From: Verrucomicrobia bacterium LW23
GTDB lineage: Bacteria; Verrucomicrobiota; Verrucomicrobiia; Methylacidiphilales; UBA1321
DNA: 64,000 nucleotides
Assembly: GCA_003054695.1 (NCBI GenBank)
Contig: QAZA01000039.1
Coordinates: 248,001-312,000, forward strand
Direction of reading: 5' to 3'
Position 1 is the stretch's first letter; the number at the start of each line of letters is the position of its first letter. A program made the translations under genes and the position numbers. This document shows, one piece after another, positions 44,104 to 54,100 of the stretch. The notes beneath the pieces are model-generated. The model had not been told where the DNA came from and ran no database searches. It worked only from the letters and a program-made list of their open reading frames with translations.

Positions 44104-44244
44104 GTGATCCGGAGTGGTTGGCGCATGGTAGGACAGGGCCGGGGCGAATTCCATCGATATCGTCGAAGCACTCTGCTCCTCCATCCCCTTTCCCTCCAGA
44201 CTCTCTCCACCGTATCGTCCCCTCCCTCTCCTCCCAACAGCATA

Positions 44245-44274
44245 ACAGCCCAGAGTTTTCGCTCTGGGCTGTTG
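44245..44274 (-). terminator. intrinsic terminator after ftsH
   Basis: AACAGCCCAGAG and CTCTGGGCTGTT form a perfect 12-bp stem with a 6-nt loop. On the minus strand it follows the ftsH stop by about 45 bp. The T run after it is weak (ATGCTGTT), so termination may be partial. Confidence 0.8.
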
Positions 44275-44317
44275 TGGATGGGTGGGATGGCCGACGAAGC
44301 CGGCCTGGCTCCGCTCC

Positions 44318-46432
44318 TTACGCGGGTGCGCCTTGCAGGCCGGGCAGGAGGCCGTCGCTGTCTTCCTTTTTGTCGGGGACAGGGTTGGCGGGCAGGGGCT
44401 CGCTGGGGGTGGGCATGACGGGGGCGCTCAGGCCGCGGGGCGGGGGGAACTGCATCTTACCGGTTTTGATCAGCTCGATGACGTGCTTGCCGTCCAGCGT
44501 TTCGTACTCCAGCAGCGCGTTGGTCAGCAGCTCCATCGTCTCGCGGTGGGTGGTGATGAGGTGTTTGGCGCGATCGTAAGCGCCGGTCAGCAGCGAGTGC
44601 ACTTCCACGTCAATCTCCTGGGCCGTCTTCTCGCTGTAGCTGCGGCTGCCGCCGATGTCGCGGCCGAAGAAGCTGCCGCTGTTGTCGTCGTTGTAGAGGA
44701 CCATGCCGAGCTTCTCGCTCATGCCCCACTCGCACACCATTTTCTTGGCGTAGTAGGTGGCCTGGCGGATGTCGCCGGATGCGCCGCTGGAGACGTCGTC
44801 AAGGAATACTTCTTCCGCAACGCGGCCGCCCATAATCACGCACAGGTTGTCGATAAGCTGGCGTTTCCAGGCGGAGTGCTTGTCCTTCTCCGGCAGCATC
44901 ATCGTCACGCCCAGGGCGGGGCCGCGGGGGATGATCGACACTTTGTGGATGGGGTCGGTGTGATCCAGCAAGACGTTGAGGAGGGCGTGGCCGGCTTCGT
45001 GCACGGCGGTGGTGCGCTTTTCTTCCTCACTCATGGCCATGCTGCGGCGTTCGCGGCCCCAGCGCACCTTGTCGCGGGCTTCTTCCAGTTCGCCCTGGCC
45101 TACGTCGTCCTTATTACGCTTGGCGGCGAGAAGGGCGGCCTCGTTCATCACGTTGGCCAGCTCCGCGCCGGAGTAGCCGGGCGTGCCGCGGGCGATGACC
45201 TGGAGGTCGACTTCCTTGGCAAGCTTCACACTCTTGGCGTGCACTTTCAGGATTTGTTCGCGGCCGCGCACGTCGGGGAGATCCACGCGCACTTCGCGGT
45301 CAAAACGGCCGGGGCGCAGCAGGGCGGGGTCGAGCACGTCCTTGCGGTTGGTGGCGGCGATGATGATGACACCTTCGGCGGTCTCGATGCCGTCCATCTC
45401 CACGAGCAGGGCGTTGAGCGTCTGCTCGCGTTCGTCGTGGCCGCCACCCATGCCGGTGCCGCGGCTGCGACCGACCGCATCGATTTCGTCGATGAAGATA
45501 AGGCACGGGGCGTTCTTTTTGCCCTGCTCAAACATGTCGCGCACGCGGCTGGCGCCGACGCCGACAAACATTTCGACAAAGTCCGAGCCGGAGATGCTGA
45601 AGAACGGCACGTCCGCCTCGCCCGCGATGGCCTTGGCCAGCAGGGTTTTGCCGGTGCCGGGGGGCCCGATCATCAGCACGCCCTTGGGGATGCGACCGCC
45701 CAGGCGCTGGAACTTTTTGGGATCCTTGAGGAACTCCACAATTTCCGACAGCTCCTCCTTGGCCTCGTCGATGCCGGCCACGTCCTTAAAGGTGATCTTG
45801 TTGCGGTCGCGCGGAAGCATGCGGGCCTTGCTGCGCCCAAAGCTGAACGCGCTTTTGCCGGCCATGCGGATCTGCTGGCGAAAGAGGAAATAGCCAACGA
45901 CGAGCAGCAGCAGGATGGGCAGGATGCTGACCAGGATGTTCTGGATCAGGAACGTGTCGACGACCTTGGTATCGACATTGGGGTAGCCCATTTTGGCCAG
46001 GTCTTCCTTCAGCGTGCGATCGAAGGCGGTGACGATGGGTGTGCGGAACGCGGTTTCGACCTCACCGCCGCCTTTGCCGTCCTTGGGCTTTTTGTATTTG
46101 CCCTCCAGCCAGCTGCGGCCGGAGTTGGAGTCGGCGACAAACGCGAGGCTGTCGGGCACAATCTGTTCCTTCTTTTGCAGCAGGGCCATGACCTTGGCGT
46201 AGGACATGTCTTCGGAATTACCCTTCATGTTGGTGTTGAGGCTGTAGATCAACACCACAAATACGGCAAAGCCCATCAGCAGAAGGAGCCCGCGCATATT
46301 GCCGCCGCCGCCCTCGCCGTTGGAGCCGGAGTCATTCCCCTGCGAATCGCCGCCATCTCCGCTGCCGTTATTGCGCACGGGCGGTTTACGGGTCTTCTTG
46401 GGTTTGGGAAACTTCACAGGAGCATCAGACAT
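44318..46432 (-). CDS. ftsH: ATP-dependent zinc metalloprotease FtsH
   Basis: This 704-aa membrane AAA+ protease degrades membrane and short-lived cytoplasmic proteins. Two membrane helices (about 46-64 and 150-175) flank a periplasmic domain. The AAA domain has Walker A GPPGTGKT with Lys262, Walker [12 protein letters not shown], and the second region of homology [19 protein letters not shown]. The protease site is HEAGH with His478, Glu479 and His482. The N-terminus carries an unusual 40-residue Lys/Gly/Asn-rich extension before the first helix. The Met at 46432 gives this start; the longer frame upstream is unlikely. Confidence 0.97.
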   Translation of the reverse strand: MSDAPVKFPKPKKTRKPPVRNNGSGDGGDSQGNDSGSNGEGGGGNMRGLLLLMGFAVFVVLIYSLNTNMKGNSEDMSYAKVMALLQKKEQIVPDSLAFVADSNSGRSWLEGKYKKPKDGKGGGEVETAFRTPIVTAFDRTLKEDLAKMGYPNVDTKVVDTFLIQNILVSILPILLLLVVGYFLFRQQIRMAGKSAFSFGRSKARMLPRDRNKITFKDVAGIDEAKEELSEIVEFLKDPKKFQRLGGRIPKGVLMIGPPGTGKTLLAKAIAGEADVPFFSISGSDFVEMFVGVGASRVRDMFEQGKKNAPCLIFIDEIDAVGRSRGTGMGGGHDEREQTLNALLVEMDGIETAEGVIIIAATNRKDVLDPALLRPGRFDREVRVDLPDVRGREQILKVHAKSVKLAKEVDLQVIARGTPGYSGAELANVMNEAALLAAKRNKDDVGQGELEEARDKVRWGRERRSMAMSEEEKRTTAVHEAGHALLNVLLDHTDPIHKVSIIPRGPALGVTMMLPEKDKHSAWKRQLIDNLCVIMGGRVAEEVFLDDVSSGASGDIRQATYYAKKMVCEWGMSEKLGMVLYNDDNSGSFFGRDIGGSRSYSEKTAQEIDVEVHSLLTGAYDRAKHLITTHRETMELLTNALLEYETLDGKHVIELIKTGKMQFPPPRGLSAPVMPTPSEPLPANPVPDKKEDSDGLLPGLQGAPA

Positions 46433-46650
46433 AACACGGAAGCGTAGCACGGTCCCGATAATATGGCAACCGGCCAGATGACGATGCGACAACATTGCGA
46501 TAACCGGCGCCGGGGCGACTCAGGGCGAGGGGGCCTGCGAGGCCGAGGCGGGCTTTGGCGCCGGGGTGGCCACGGCTTTCAGCTCGTGCCTCGTCATCCA
46601 ATCGGGCCGGGCGACTTCCTTGCGATACACGACCAGGCAGGCCCTGGCCC

Positions 46651-47757
46651 TTACTCCGCCAGCGTTTTGTGGAAGAACGGCACGAGCGTGTCCTCCAGCT
46701 GGCCGGCGGGGATGCTGTGGCCGGCGCCTTCGATAACCTCCAGCGTAACGTTGCAGCCCGCCTCGCGCAGGGCGGCGGCCAGGGCCTGGCTGTGGGCGAC
46801 GGGCACCAGGTCATCCTGACTGCCGTGGATGAGCAGGAACGGCGGGTCGTCGCGCGTAACGTAGGTGAGGGGACTGGCCGCCTCGATGGTGCCGGGGCAA
46901 TCCTGAATGCGCGCGCCGAGAAATTTGGTGAACGGATCGCCCGGCTTGGAGTAGCCGAAAAGCCCCAGATTCGTCGGCCCCCCAATGCTGCACACCGCCT
47001 GAACGCGGCTGCTGTAGCCCAGGTGGTCGCCCTTGTCAAAGTCCAGCACGCCGCCGCTGGTGCCGATAAGCGAGACAAGATAGCCGCCCGCCGCGTCACC
47101 GGCCATGCCGATGCGCAGGGCGTAGAGGCCAAACTGATCCGCGCTGGCCCGCAGAAAGCGGATGGCCGCCTTGCAATCCTGCACCGGGGCGGGGAAGACG
47201 CAGGTGTCCGAGAGCCGGTAATCCAGGCTGGCGACGGAGAAGCCGTGGCCGAGGAGAAAGCGAATGGGCAGCCACTCCTTGCTGCCGCTGTGCCAGCCGC
47301 CGCCGTGCACCCACACAACAAGGGGCGCCCTGGGCACCGGGTTAACGTAAAGGTCCAGCCGCTGCAGATCGGTGCCGCCGCGTACGTAGGGGACGTCGCG
47401 GTACACGCGCACGCCGTCGGGCAGATTGCGACACCTGGTTGCCGCGGCGGGCTCGCCAATGGCCCCGAAGCCGCGGTTGCGAGCGGCCGTGGCCGTGGTA
47501 GCTGTAGAGTCAACGCCCTTGCCGTTGGCGCCGGCGGCATCCCCGCCCTCGCTGCGACCAAAGGGCAGCCGGGGGCGGATAATCCAGGCCATGGCGGTAA
47601 TGCCAAGGGCCACGGCTCCGGCTGCCATCGTTACGGCATGGCGCGCCAGGCCGTCGGGCGGGGCGCCGTTGGCGCGGCGCAGAGCCGGCGACGAAGGCGC
47701 GGCGGTGTGCGTGGAACCGGAACCTTGTGCGGGATCGCGAGGGGCGGGCATACTCAT
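46651..47757 (-). CDS. alpha/beta hydrolase (esterase-like) lacking the nucleophile serine
   Basis: This 368-aa protein has a membrane helix at about 42-62, a linker, and an alpha/beta-hydrolase domain of the BD-FAE/carboxylesterase kind. The oxyanion motif VVWVHGGGWHSG and the acid and base segments (HGSQDDLVPV, EGAGHS) are present. The nucleophile elbow, normally G-x-S-A-G-G, reads GDAAGG, with Ala222 in the serine position. The protein is therefore predicted to lack classical esterase activity unless a nearby residue replaces it. It is probably anchored in the inner membrane with the domain outside. Neighbouring ftsH is on the same strand but 220 bp away. Confidence 0.85.
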   Translation of the reverse strand: MSMPAPRDPAQGSGSTHTAAPSSPALRRANGAPPDGLARHAVTMAAGAVALGITAMAWIIRPRLPFGRSEGGDAAGANGKGVDSTATTATAARNRGFGAIGEPAAATRCRNLPDGVRVYRDVPYVRGGTDLQRLDLYVNPVPRAPLVVWVHGGGWHSGSKEWLPIRFLLGHGFSVASLDYRLSDTCVFPAPVQDCKAAIRFLRASADQFGLYALRIGMAGDAAGGYLVSLIGTSGGVLDFDKGDHLGYSSRVQAVCSIGGPTNLGLFGYSKPGDPFTKFLGARIQDCPGTIEAASPLTYVTRDDPPFLLIHGSQDDLVPVAHSQALAAALREAGCNVTLEVIEGAGHSIPAGQLEDTLVPFFHKTLAE

Positions 47758-47927
47758 GGGGCGGCGGTGATGCGCTGGTAGCGCGCTGGGCAGTCCCGGC
47801 GCGCCGCGGCGTGTTGCGCGGCGGGCGGAGCGGCCGGGCCAGACAAGACAAGCTTAGTATTTCACATCATCCCGCCCGGCACAAGTGACATGGTGACGAC
47901 GGCCCGTTTTGCGAGGGCGCACTAACG

Positions 47928-48047
47928 CTACTTGCCCGGAGTGCGGGGCTTGTCCTTAAGGACGTGCCGGCTGTGCTCAAAACCAAAGCGCAGCAGGATG
48001 GCGGGTGCGTGCTTTTGCCAGCGCGCGGGGGACTTTTTGCTTTTCAT
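47928..48047 (-). CDS. possible 39-aa basic small protein
   Basis: A short frame starts with MKSKKSPARWQKHAPAILLR and ends in KDKPRTPGK. It is Lys/Arg/His-rich and has a plausible amphipathic helix in the centre (AILLRFGFEHSRH). No ribosome binding site is visible, and I recognise no family. Its codons match the GC-rich style of the genome. Together with the surrounding few hundred bases it is the only sensible frame between the hydrolase gene and 48161, so I list it with low confidence. Confidence 0.35.
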   Translation of the reverse strand: MKSKKSPARWQKHAPAILLRFGFEHSRHVLKDKPRTPGK

Positions 48048-48161
48048 ACTGTCGCTACCAGTAATAACAGCGCTCGATGGGATATTCATGAAAAAGATTG
48101 CTTGGGTGCCAACGACAAACCCGGTGTGCTTGGGACGGGTGGGGTTATCGCTGCAAAGGCG

Positions 48162-48539
48162 TTACGCAACGTCTGTGTCGGGCCGCGTGCGGAGAAGGAT
48201 CGTCCGCTTGACGCGTGGGCTAAAAAGTTTACTGACAACAGGTTGCGACGCAGCTAACTGCGCCTCAAGGGCAGCAAGCTCAGGGTCGTCGACACTCAGG
48301 AACATATCAGCAGGCGCCGTTTGTGCAAGCTTTTGCGTAGAAACCGCGCGGGCGGCCGGCCCGCAAACAGGGGCCGAAGCGGCATCGCCAACCGGCGTTG
48401 CGGCGGCGGAATCGGCGGCGGGGGCGGAGGTGGTAACCTCCTGGATATAAGGCGTTTGCGTATCCGCAAGAAGGCGGGAGGCGGCCTTGGTGCGGCGATC
48501 CGTACTTCGTAAAAACCAGGGCGTGCGGCGACGCGACAT
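48162..48539 (-). CDS. hypothetical protein divergent from sctJ
   Basis: This possible 125-aa protein begins basic (MSRRRTPWFLRSTDRRTKAA), continues with an Ala/Ser/Pro-rich stretch, and closes with a charged helix (DDPELAALEAQLAASQ) and a basic end. No domain or signal peptide is recognised. It points away from the sctJKL genes, so a link to secretion (effector or chaperone) can only be guessed from position. A frame on the other strand covers much of the same DNA but has poorer composition. Confidence 0.35.
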   Translation of the reverse strand: MSRRRTPWFLRSTDRRTKAASRLLADTQTPYIQEVTTSAPAADSAAATPVGDAASAPVCGPAARAVSTQKLAQTAPADMFLSVDDPELAALEAQLAASQPVVSKLFSPRVKRTILLRTRPDTDVA

Positions 48540-48777
48540 TAATTTGTATCGGGTAGTCATGCATAGAAGACGGGGCGACCGGAATTTCTTGCCGTGTTTC
48601 ATTTATCGGGCGATCCGGGATTTCCATTGCGCAATTTCGGGGACTCCGCTACGTCTAAGGGTACCTGTTAATAAAGGTGTGGTGGGGAATATGTTGCCTG
48701 CGTTTTTCCATATTGTACTTTCCGCAATTCAATACGCGGACACCCTGACGCGATGCAAGTTGGCCGCTGCCAACATC

Positions 48778-49347
48778 ATGCGCGCCTGCGGGGCTGTCGC
48801 CCTGGCCGTCGTCCTGGCTGGCTGCGGCACCAAGGAGCTCTACTCCGGCATCAGCGAACTGGAGGCCAACGAGATGATTGCGGTGCTGAGCCGCAGCAAT
48901 ATCTCCGCCACCAAACTGGCCGGTACGGAGGGCACCTTCAACCTCACCGTCGATGCCGATAAATTCTCGGAAGCGGTGGAACTGCTTCGCAAGCAGGGGC
49001 TTCCGCGCGACAAGTTTACCGGCATCGGCCAGGTCTTCACCAAAACCGGCCTCGTCTCCTCTCCTACGGAGGAGCGCATCCGCTTTATGTTCGCTCTCTC
49101 GCAGGGCATAGCGGAGACGCTCACGCACATCGACGGCGTGATTACCGCGCGCGTGCACCTGGTACTGCCGGACAACAATCCGCTGGCGGACAAAGTCAGC
49201 CCCAGCTCGGCGGCTGTATTCATCAAGTACCGGCGCTCCTCGCAGGTGGAGAACCAGATTCCGGAGATTAAAAAGATGGTGATGAACAGCATCGAGGGCC
49301 TCACCTACGAGAAAGTGAGCGTTGCGCTCTTTCCCGCCGACAACTGA
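48778..49347 (+). CDS. sctJ: type III secretion inner-membrane ring lipoprotein SctJ
   Basis: SctJ (YscJ/PrgK/EscJ/CdsJ) forms the inner ring of the type III secretion basal body. This 189-aa copy has a short lipoprotein signal with lipobox LAGC (Cys16), then ELYSGISELEANEMIAVLSR. The GLPRDKFTGIGQVF, GLVSSPTEERIR and IDGVITARVHLVLPDN motifs follow, and SSAAVFIKYR lies in the second ring-building domain. It ends after this domain without the C-terminal membrane helix of YscJ, as EscJ does. Flagellar FliF is excluded by its size. It heads the block sctJ-sctK-sctL, with only 3 bp to the next gene. Confidence 0.93.
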   Translation: MRACGAVALAVVLAGCGTKELYSGISELEANEMIAVLSRSNISATKLAGTEGTFNLTVDADKFSEAVELLRKQGLPRDKFTGIGQVFTKTGLVSSPTEERIRFMFALSQGIAETLTHIDGVITARVHLVLPDNNPLADKVSPSSAAVFIKYRRSSQVENQIPEIKKMVMNSIEGLTYEKVSVALFPADN

Positions 49348-49350
49348 TCC

Positions 49351-50094
49351 ATGAGCACCGCCGTCGCCCCCACCGCAAAGACAGGCGCCGCGCCCCTGCC
49401 AGGCACGCTAACCCCCGCGCAGGCACGCACTTACATGGCGCGCCAGGACGCGCTGCTGGCGCGCATGCACGATTTTCACGCCGCGCCGACGGACTACGCG
49501 GACCCGAGCCAGATTGCCGCGCTGCTGCCCGTGGCGCCCGCGGTTGCCGGGGTTATCGCCGCCACTCCGCGCGGACGCAAAGCGCTTAGCGTGTGGATAT
49601 TGCGCAAGCTGCAGCTGGCGGATCGCCCTTGGGCGTCGTTCGAGGTCTCCACCTCCCGCCTGGCCCTGCTGCCCGCACCGGTGCTGCGCCGGGCGGCCCT
49701 CCTGGCAGGGGCGTGCGTGTGCAGTAAGGAAATTGCCCGCATCATCTCCCGCGATGAGCTGAACGAGCTGAAGGCCGCCATCGGCGACGAAACGCGAACA
49801 TTTGCGCTCAAAACCGCCCCCATCATGCTGGGCGCCCCGCCGCCCGTGGAGGGAGTGCAGCCCGCAAAGCCCGGCACCGCCGCCCTGGTGCTGGCCACCG
49901 CGCGCCGCATGCTGGAGCTTGCATTCAGCGGGGAATCGCCCATCGTTCTGCAACGGCTGCGCCTGAAGTTTCCTGTGGGCGAGACGCCCGACTTTGCCCC
50001 GGTGGCCCTTGCCGAGAAGGCCAGGGCCGCCGCTTACCTCACCCGCATCGTCACCCGCCACCTTGCACCGGACTGGGCCCCATGCTTCGCATAA
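49351..50094 (+). CDS. sctK: type III secretion sorting-platform protein SctK
   Basis: This 247-aa protein lies between sctJ and sctL, the place of SctK (YscK, and CT560 in Chlamydia). The central pattern WASFEVSTSRLALLPAPVLR, then LAGACVCSKEIARIISRDEL and AAIGDETRTFALKTAPIMLG, fits SctK. The SctK family is poorly conserved, so the assignment rests on both pattern and position. SctK is thought to help attach the cytosolic sorting platform to the ring. Its end overlaps sctL by 13 bp, so the two are translationally coupled. Confidence 0.8.
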   Translation: MSTAVAPTAKTGAAPLPGTLTPAQARTYMARQDALLARMHDFHAAPTDYADPSQIAALLPVAPAVAGVIAATPRGRKALSVWILRKLQLADRPWASFEVSTSRLALLPAPVLRRAALLAGACVCSKEIARIISRDELNELKAAIGDETRTFALKTAPIMLGAPPPVEGVQPAKPGTAALVLATARRMLELAFSGESPIVLQRLRLKFPVGETPDFAPVALAEKARAAAYLTRIVTRHLAPDWAPCFA

Positions 50095-50702
50095 CCGAGA
50101 AATCCCTTCGCGCACTCCCCCCGCGCGGCGTCATCAAGCCCGCCGACTACACGGCGCTGCTGACGGCCGAAACCCTTCTGGCCGAAGCCCACGCGGAGAG
50201 CGAAAAGCTGCGCGCCGACGCCAAGGTGGTCTACGAGACCGAGAAGAAGCGCGGCTACGAAGCCGGCCTGGACGAAGGGCGCGAGCAAATCGCCACGCAG
50301 CTGATGGAAAACGCCATGTCGTCCGTCAACAGCATGGCCGCGATGGAGGAGCGCATCGTCGATGTCGTCATCCGCTCCCTGCGCAAAATCCTGGGCGAGA
50401 TGGACGACCGCGAAGTCGTCACCAAGGTGGTGCAACGCGCGCTGGAAATGGTGCGCAACCAGAAGCAAGTGCTCCTGCGCGTCAGCCCCGGCGATTTCGA
50501 TGCGATCCAGAGCCGCCTGGACGACTTCATGCGTCAGTTCCCCGCCATCGACGTCATCGACGTGAAGCAGGACAGCCGCCTGAAGGCCGGCGGCTGCATC
50601 CTGGAGACCGACATGGGCATGGTGGAAGCCAGCGTAGACGTACAGATCGAAGCGATCAAGACAGCACTGATCAACTCCATCCGCACGCAGGCGGGGGAGT
50701 AG
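50082..50702 (+). CDS. sctL: type III secretion stator protein SctL
   Basis: SctL (YscL/HrpE, homologous to FliH and to V/F-ATPase stator parts) holds the SctN ATPase. This 206-aa protein has a helical N-terminal half (LLTAETLLAEAHAESEKLRA, ETEKKRGYEAGLDEGREQIA) with the Gly/Glu-rich periodicity of FliH-like stalks. The globular C-terminal part shows QVLLRVSPGDFDAI and GGCILETDMGMVEASVDVQ, the last being characteristic. The next expected genes (sctR, S, T in the chlamydial order, or sctN) are not found; a structured intergenic element follows instead. Confidence 0.92.
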   Translation: MLRITEKSLRALPPRGVIKPADYTALLTAETLLAEAHAESEKLRADAKVVYETEKKRGYEAGLDEGREQIATQLMENAMSSVNSMAAMEERIVDVVIRSLRKILGEMDDREVVTKVVQRALEMVRNQKQVLLRVSPGDFDAIQSRLDDFMRQFPAIDVIDVKQDSRLKAGGCILETDMGMVEASVDVQIEAIKTALINSIRTQAGE

Positions 50703-51166
50703 GTGGGCGATTGAGCTGGCGAGCACACAGCGAATGAGAGACTCAGTCCGCGAGAACGGCTTCCGCCGTTCTCGGAACGTAACTCGAGCGACAAATGAAG
50801 AGGCTTTGCTTAGTGTCCAGTAGCATAAACCCTTCGCATAGTGCTTTCTGAAGAACGCCTCTTGAAAGCTTCGCTCTTTATTACGAAGAATCACTGATAT
50901 CGGCGCGAAAGCCTAAAGCCCAGGTCGTAAGGGAAGTCCAATAGGAATCGCGTTCTGAAGGGACGCAACAGCCTCTGCCTGGCGATGTTGCGTTCCTTCA
51001 GAACGCTACGGATTTTGAACCTCACCCAGGGACGCCCTGGGCTTTCGGCTTTCGCGCCTGTGGCGCCTTCAGAGGCAGCCGTTTCTAGACTCGTATTGAA
51101 ACCGCTCTGAGTGTGATTTTTCGTGTGGCAACGCATCGCGCTGTGGCCTAGGATCTGGGCACGGGT
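50703..51166. other. 464-bp structured intergenic region after sctL
   Basis: No gene is visible. Features are the 9-bp hairpin GAGAACGGC/GCCGTTCTC at 50752-50773 (no T tract), GAAGAGGC/GCCTCTT at 50797 and 50857, and the nested inverted repeat at 50902-51058. After that the sequence (to 51166) includes the upstream region of the DUF2339 gene. Confidence 0.6.
50902..51058. repeat. nested inverted repeat (two concentric stems)
   Basis: The outer arms GGCGCGAAAGCC...AGCCCAGG (50902-50924) and CCCTGGGCTTTCGGCTTTCG and onward (51035-51058) pair over about 20 bp. The inner arms GCGTTCTGAAGGGACGCAAC (50950) and GTTGCGTTCCTTCAGAACGC (50987) pair over 20-21 bp with a single mismatch and a loop of about 15 nt. 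As DNA it could extrude a cruciform; as RNA it would form a long branched hairpin. No transposase or flanking duplication is evident. Confidence 0.9.
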
Positions 51167-54100
51167 ATGCAAAACGCGGATGATCGCGAGGAGTTGCAGA
51201 CGCTGCTGAGGGAGCAACGCGCTCTCGCCGGGCAGATGGCTGCGCTTTCGGCGCGGGTGGAGGCGTTGGCGGCGCGGGTGGCTGCAGCGGAGCCCGGCGG
51301 CTCGCGTCCGCACGTGGCGCCGCCGGTGGGGACCGCGCCTGCCGTATCCCCGACGCCCGCGGTCACTCCTGTCGCAGGGCCGCCGCCGGTTCCTGTGCAT
51401 CTGGCGGATGCGATGCATTCCGCGCGGCCCGGCGGGGTGGTGCCGGCGTCCTCGGCGCTTTCGGTGCCCTTGGCGCATCCGCCGCATATGGCGCATGGGA
51501 AGCTGTCCGGGCATATTCCCGTTAGCGCGGAGCAGGGGCTTCCGCTCAAGGACAAGGAGGCGCAGGCGCCGCCGCGCGAGGTGCCTGGAGGGCATCCCAA
51601 CCCGGCGACGCGTCCTCTCGCTACGACTTCCTCCACCTTTTCTGGCACCGCGGAGAAGGTGGCGCCTGCTCCCGGCTCTCAAGGGCGGAGCGCAACTGCG
51701 GAATCAGCCGCGCTTCCCCCGGCCGGCATCCGTCCCGCCGCCGCGGCCCCACCTCCTTTGCGGCCCGCTTCGGCCTCTCTCCCCGTCACCCCTTCCCCCG
51801 CGACGGCCCCCGAAGGGCCGTCAGCTACCGGGGTCCAGCGCCCCGCGCTGGCGCTGGAGCAGGGGTGGGAGGAGAAGTTTGGGGCGTACTGGCTGCCGCG
51901 GATTGGCGCTTTGCTCTTTATCATCGCGCTGGGGTCGCTCGGCACGTACCTCTATTACAACTATATTGAGTATATCGGGCCGGATCTGAAGTTCGCCGCG
52001 CTCCTGGCCATCAGCGCGGGCCTGGCCGGGTTTGGCGCGTGGATCGAGCGGCGCAAAGACTTTGCGGATTATGGCGGCGTGGTGCTGGCGGCGGGCCTGG
52101 CCGGCGTCTACTTTACTCTTTACGCGGGCTACCACGTGGAGCAAGTGCGGGTAATCCCCAGCCTGACGGCGGATGTTTTGCTGCTGATGGCGTGGGCGGG
52201 CGTGATTATTGCCCTGGCCCAGTGGCGCGCCAGCGAGGGGCTGGCGATGATGGCCGTCCTGCTGGGCTTTTTGCCGCTGACGATGAGCCCCGTGAACGCG
52301 GCCAGCCTCAGCGCCAACTTCATCCTGGCCGTGGCGGCCGTGGGGCTGATGTTGCGCAACCGGTGGACGTGGCTCTCCTACGCGTCCATCGTCTGCACCT
52401 ACGCGGCCTTTTTCTTTTGGCGCCTGCCGTGGATGGACGTGTGGCGGCTGGAGCAAAGCGCGGAGCTGGGCCAGGCGCCGTTTGAGGTGGAGGCAGGCTT
52501 TTTGCTGGCCTACTGGTTGGTGTACACCGCGGTGGTTTTCCTCTCCACATCGGCCGCGTTTACGCCCTGGGGGCGGGTGGCCTATGCCACGCTTAACAAC
52601 GCGGCTATTGTCGTGCTGTTTGCGCTGCGGTTTTCCGGGGATATCGAGCAGCTTTGCCTTATCATCATAGTGATGGGCGCCGTGCTGGCCGCCGTGTATC
52701 TGCCGGCGCGGTACGTGTTCCGCCTGCCGGAGGTGGTGGGCAACGCGTATCTCGCGCACGCGCTGATATTGCTGACGGCGGGCGTCTCCGGCTATTACTC
52801 CGGCCTGGTGCGCGCTTCCATTCTCCTGGCCGGCAGCACCATGCTGCTGGTGCGCGGCACGCAGGCGGCCAATATGGTGGCGCGCGTGTTTGCACGGCTG
52901 ATTGCCGCAGTGGCGTTCTGCGCGGTCTTCTATCACGTGGCCGCCAGTGACCCCGGTGCGACGACGCTGGGGCTGATCGCCATCGCCCTGTGGCTGTACG
53001 GCGCCTGGTGGTCGCGAAACGTCCCGCATGGCGACCCTTACGTCTCCGCCGCCGCGTCCTCCTTTGAGGAAGCGCCGCCGCCCCCGCCTGCTGCGGCGGC
53101 AGAGGAAGCTGAGGGCTCGCCGGCCGGTCCGTGCAGCGCGCCACAGGGCGTCTCCACCATGGCGTGGATGCACAGCTTCTTTTACTGCTGCCTGGCCGTG
53201 CTGGTGGCGTGGGCGATGACTGTGGCTGCCCTCAAGCCGGCGTTCTCCGGCTACGTCATGGCCGCCGTGGCGTTGCTGTGCGTGCTTGCCGCGCCGGGCG
53301 TGCGCATTCGCGAGCTGGCGGTGAGCGCGCAGGGGCTGCTTTTCTTCGCGCAGGTGTCCGCCATGCTGTCCTACACGTGGCTTAAGGCAGATGCGGCGGC
53401 CGAGCTGGGGGTACAGCGCGAATGGTGGCAGGTAAGCCCGAATGTGGAGCGCTTCATCACCGGGCAGTCCCTGTTTGTGATTGCTGTTACCCTGGCGGTA
53501 AGCGCCTGGTGGGCCTGGGCCAATCGCACGCGCATCCTGGGATTCTGGTTTACAGCATCCGGCCGTGCGGCGGCAGCAGGAGTGCGTGCCGGCGTGGGAG
53601 GAGAGGCCGCATTGCCCCCGGAGCAAGCGGAGGGAGCGGCGGAGATGTCGGCGGAAGCAAAGGCTGGCACCGCCGGCGCTGGCGGAGGCATTTTCGGGTA
53701 CCTCAGCCCGGCCGGCCTCTACATCGCACCGTTTCCGCTGCTTATCCAAATAGCGTGTGCCATCGGCCTTTGGGGTATGGTAGAGGCGATGCTGGGCAAC
53801 CATCCCCTTCACCCGCATCACGTGATGGCCTTGCTGGCGCTTATTGCCGTGGTGCTGTTTGCGTTTGGCATTGGCACGGGGGATTATGTGGTGGCGGGGT
53901 TCAGCCAGTACTTTCTGCTGCGCTCGCTTTACTACGCGCTTTTGCCGGCGTCCGGCTGGGGCGATCCCTACCCGCTGCACTTCGCCATCACGCCATTCAT
54001 CGCCATTGCCGCTACTGTCTCGCTGCTGGAGTGGCGATGCCGGACGCTGGGCCTTGCCGAAGCCGGCGGCGCCTCCCGCGCCTACACAGCCCTGAGCGGG

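Noticed and set aside
47932-48450. Plus-strand frame opposite the small minus-strand genes upstream of sctJ
   Set aside because: Ser/Ala/Cys-rich shadow composition; the minus-strand frame is the more protein-like of the two.
51821-53980. Minus-strand open frame inside the DUF2339 gene
   Set aside because: The plus strand has clear membrane helices with DUF2339 motifs; the antisense frame is Arg/His/Gln-rich.
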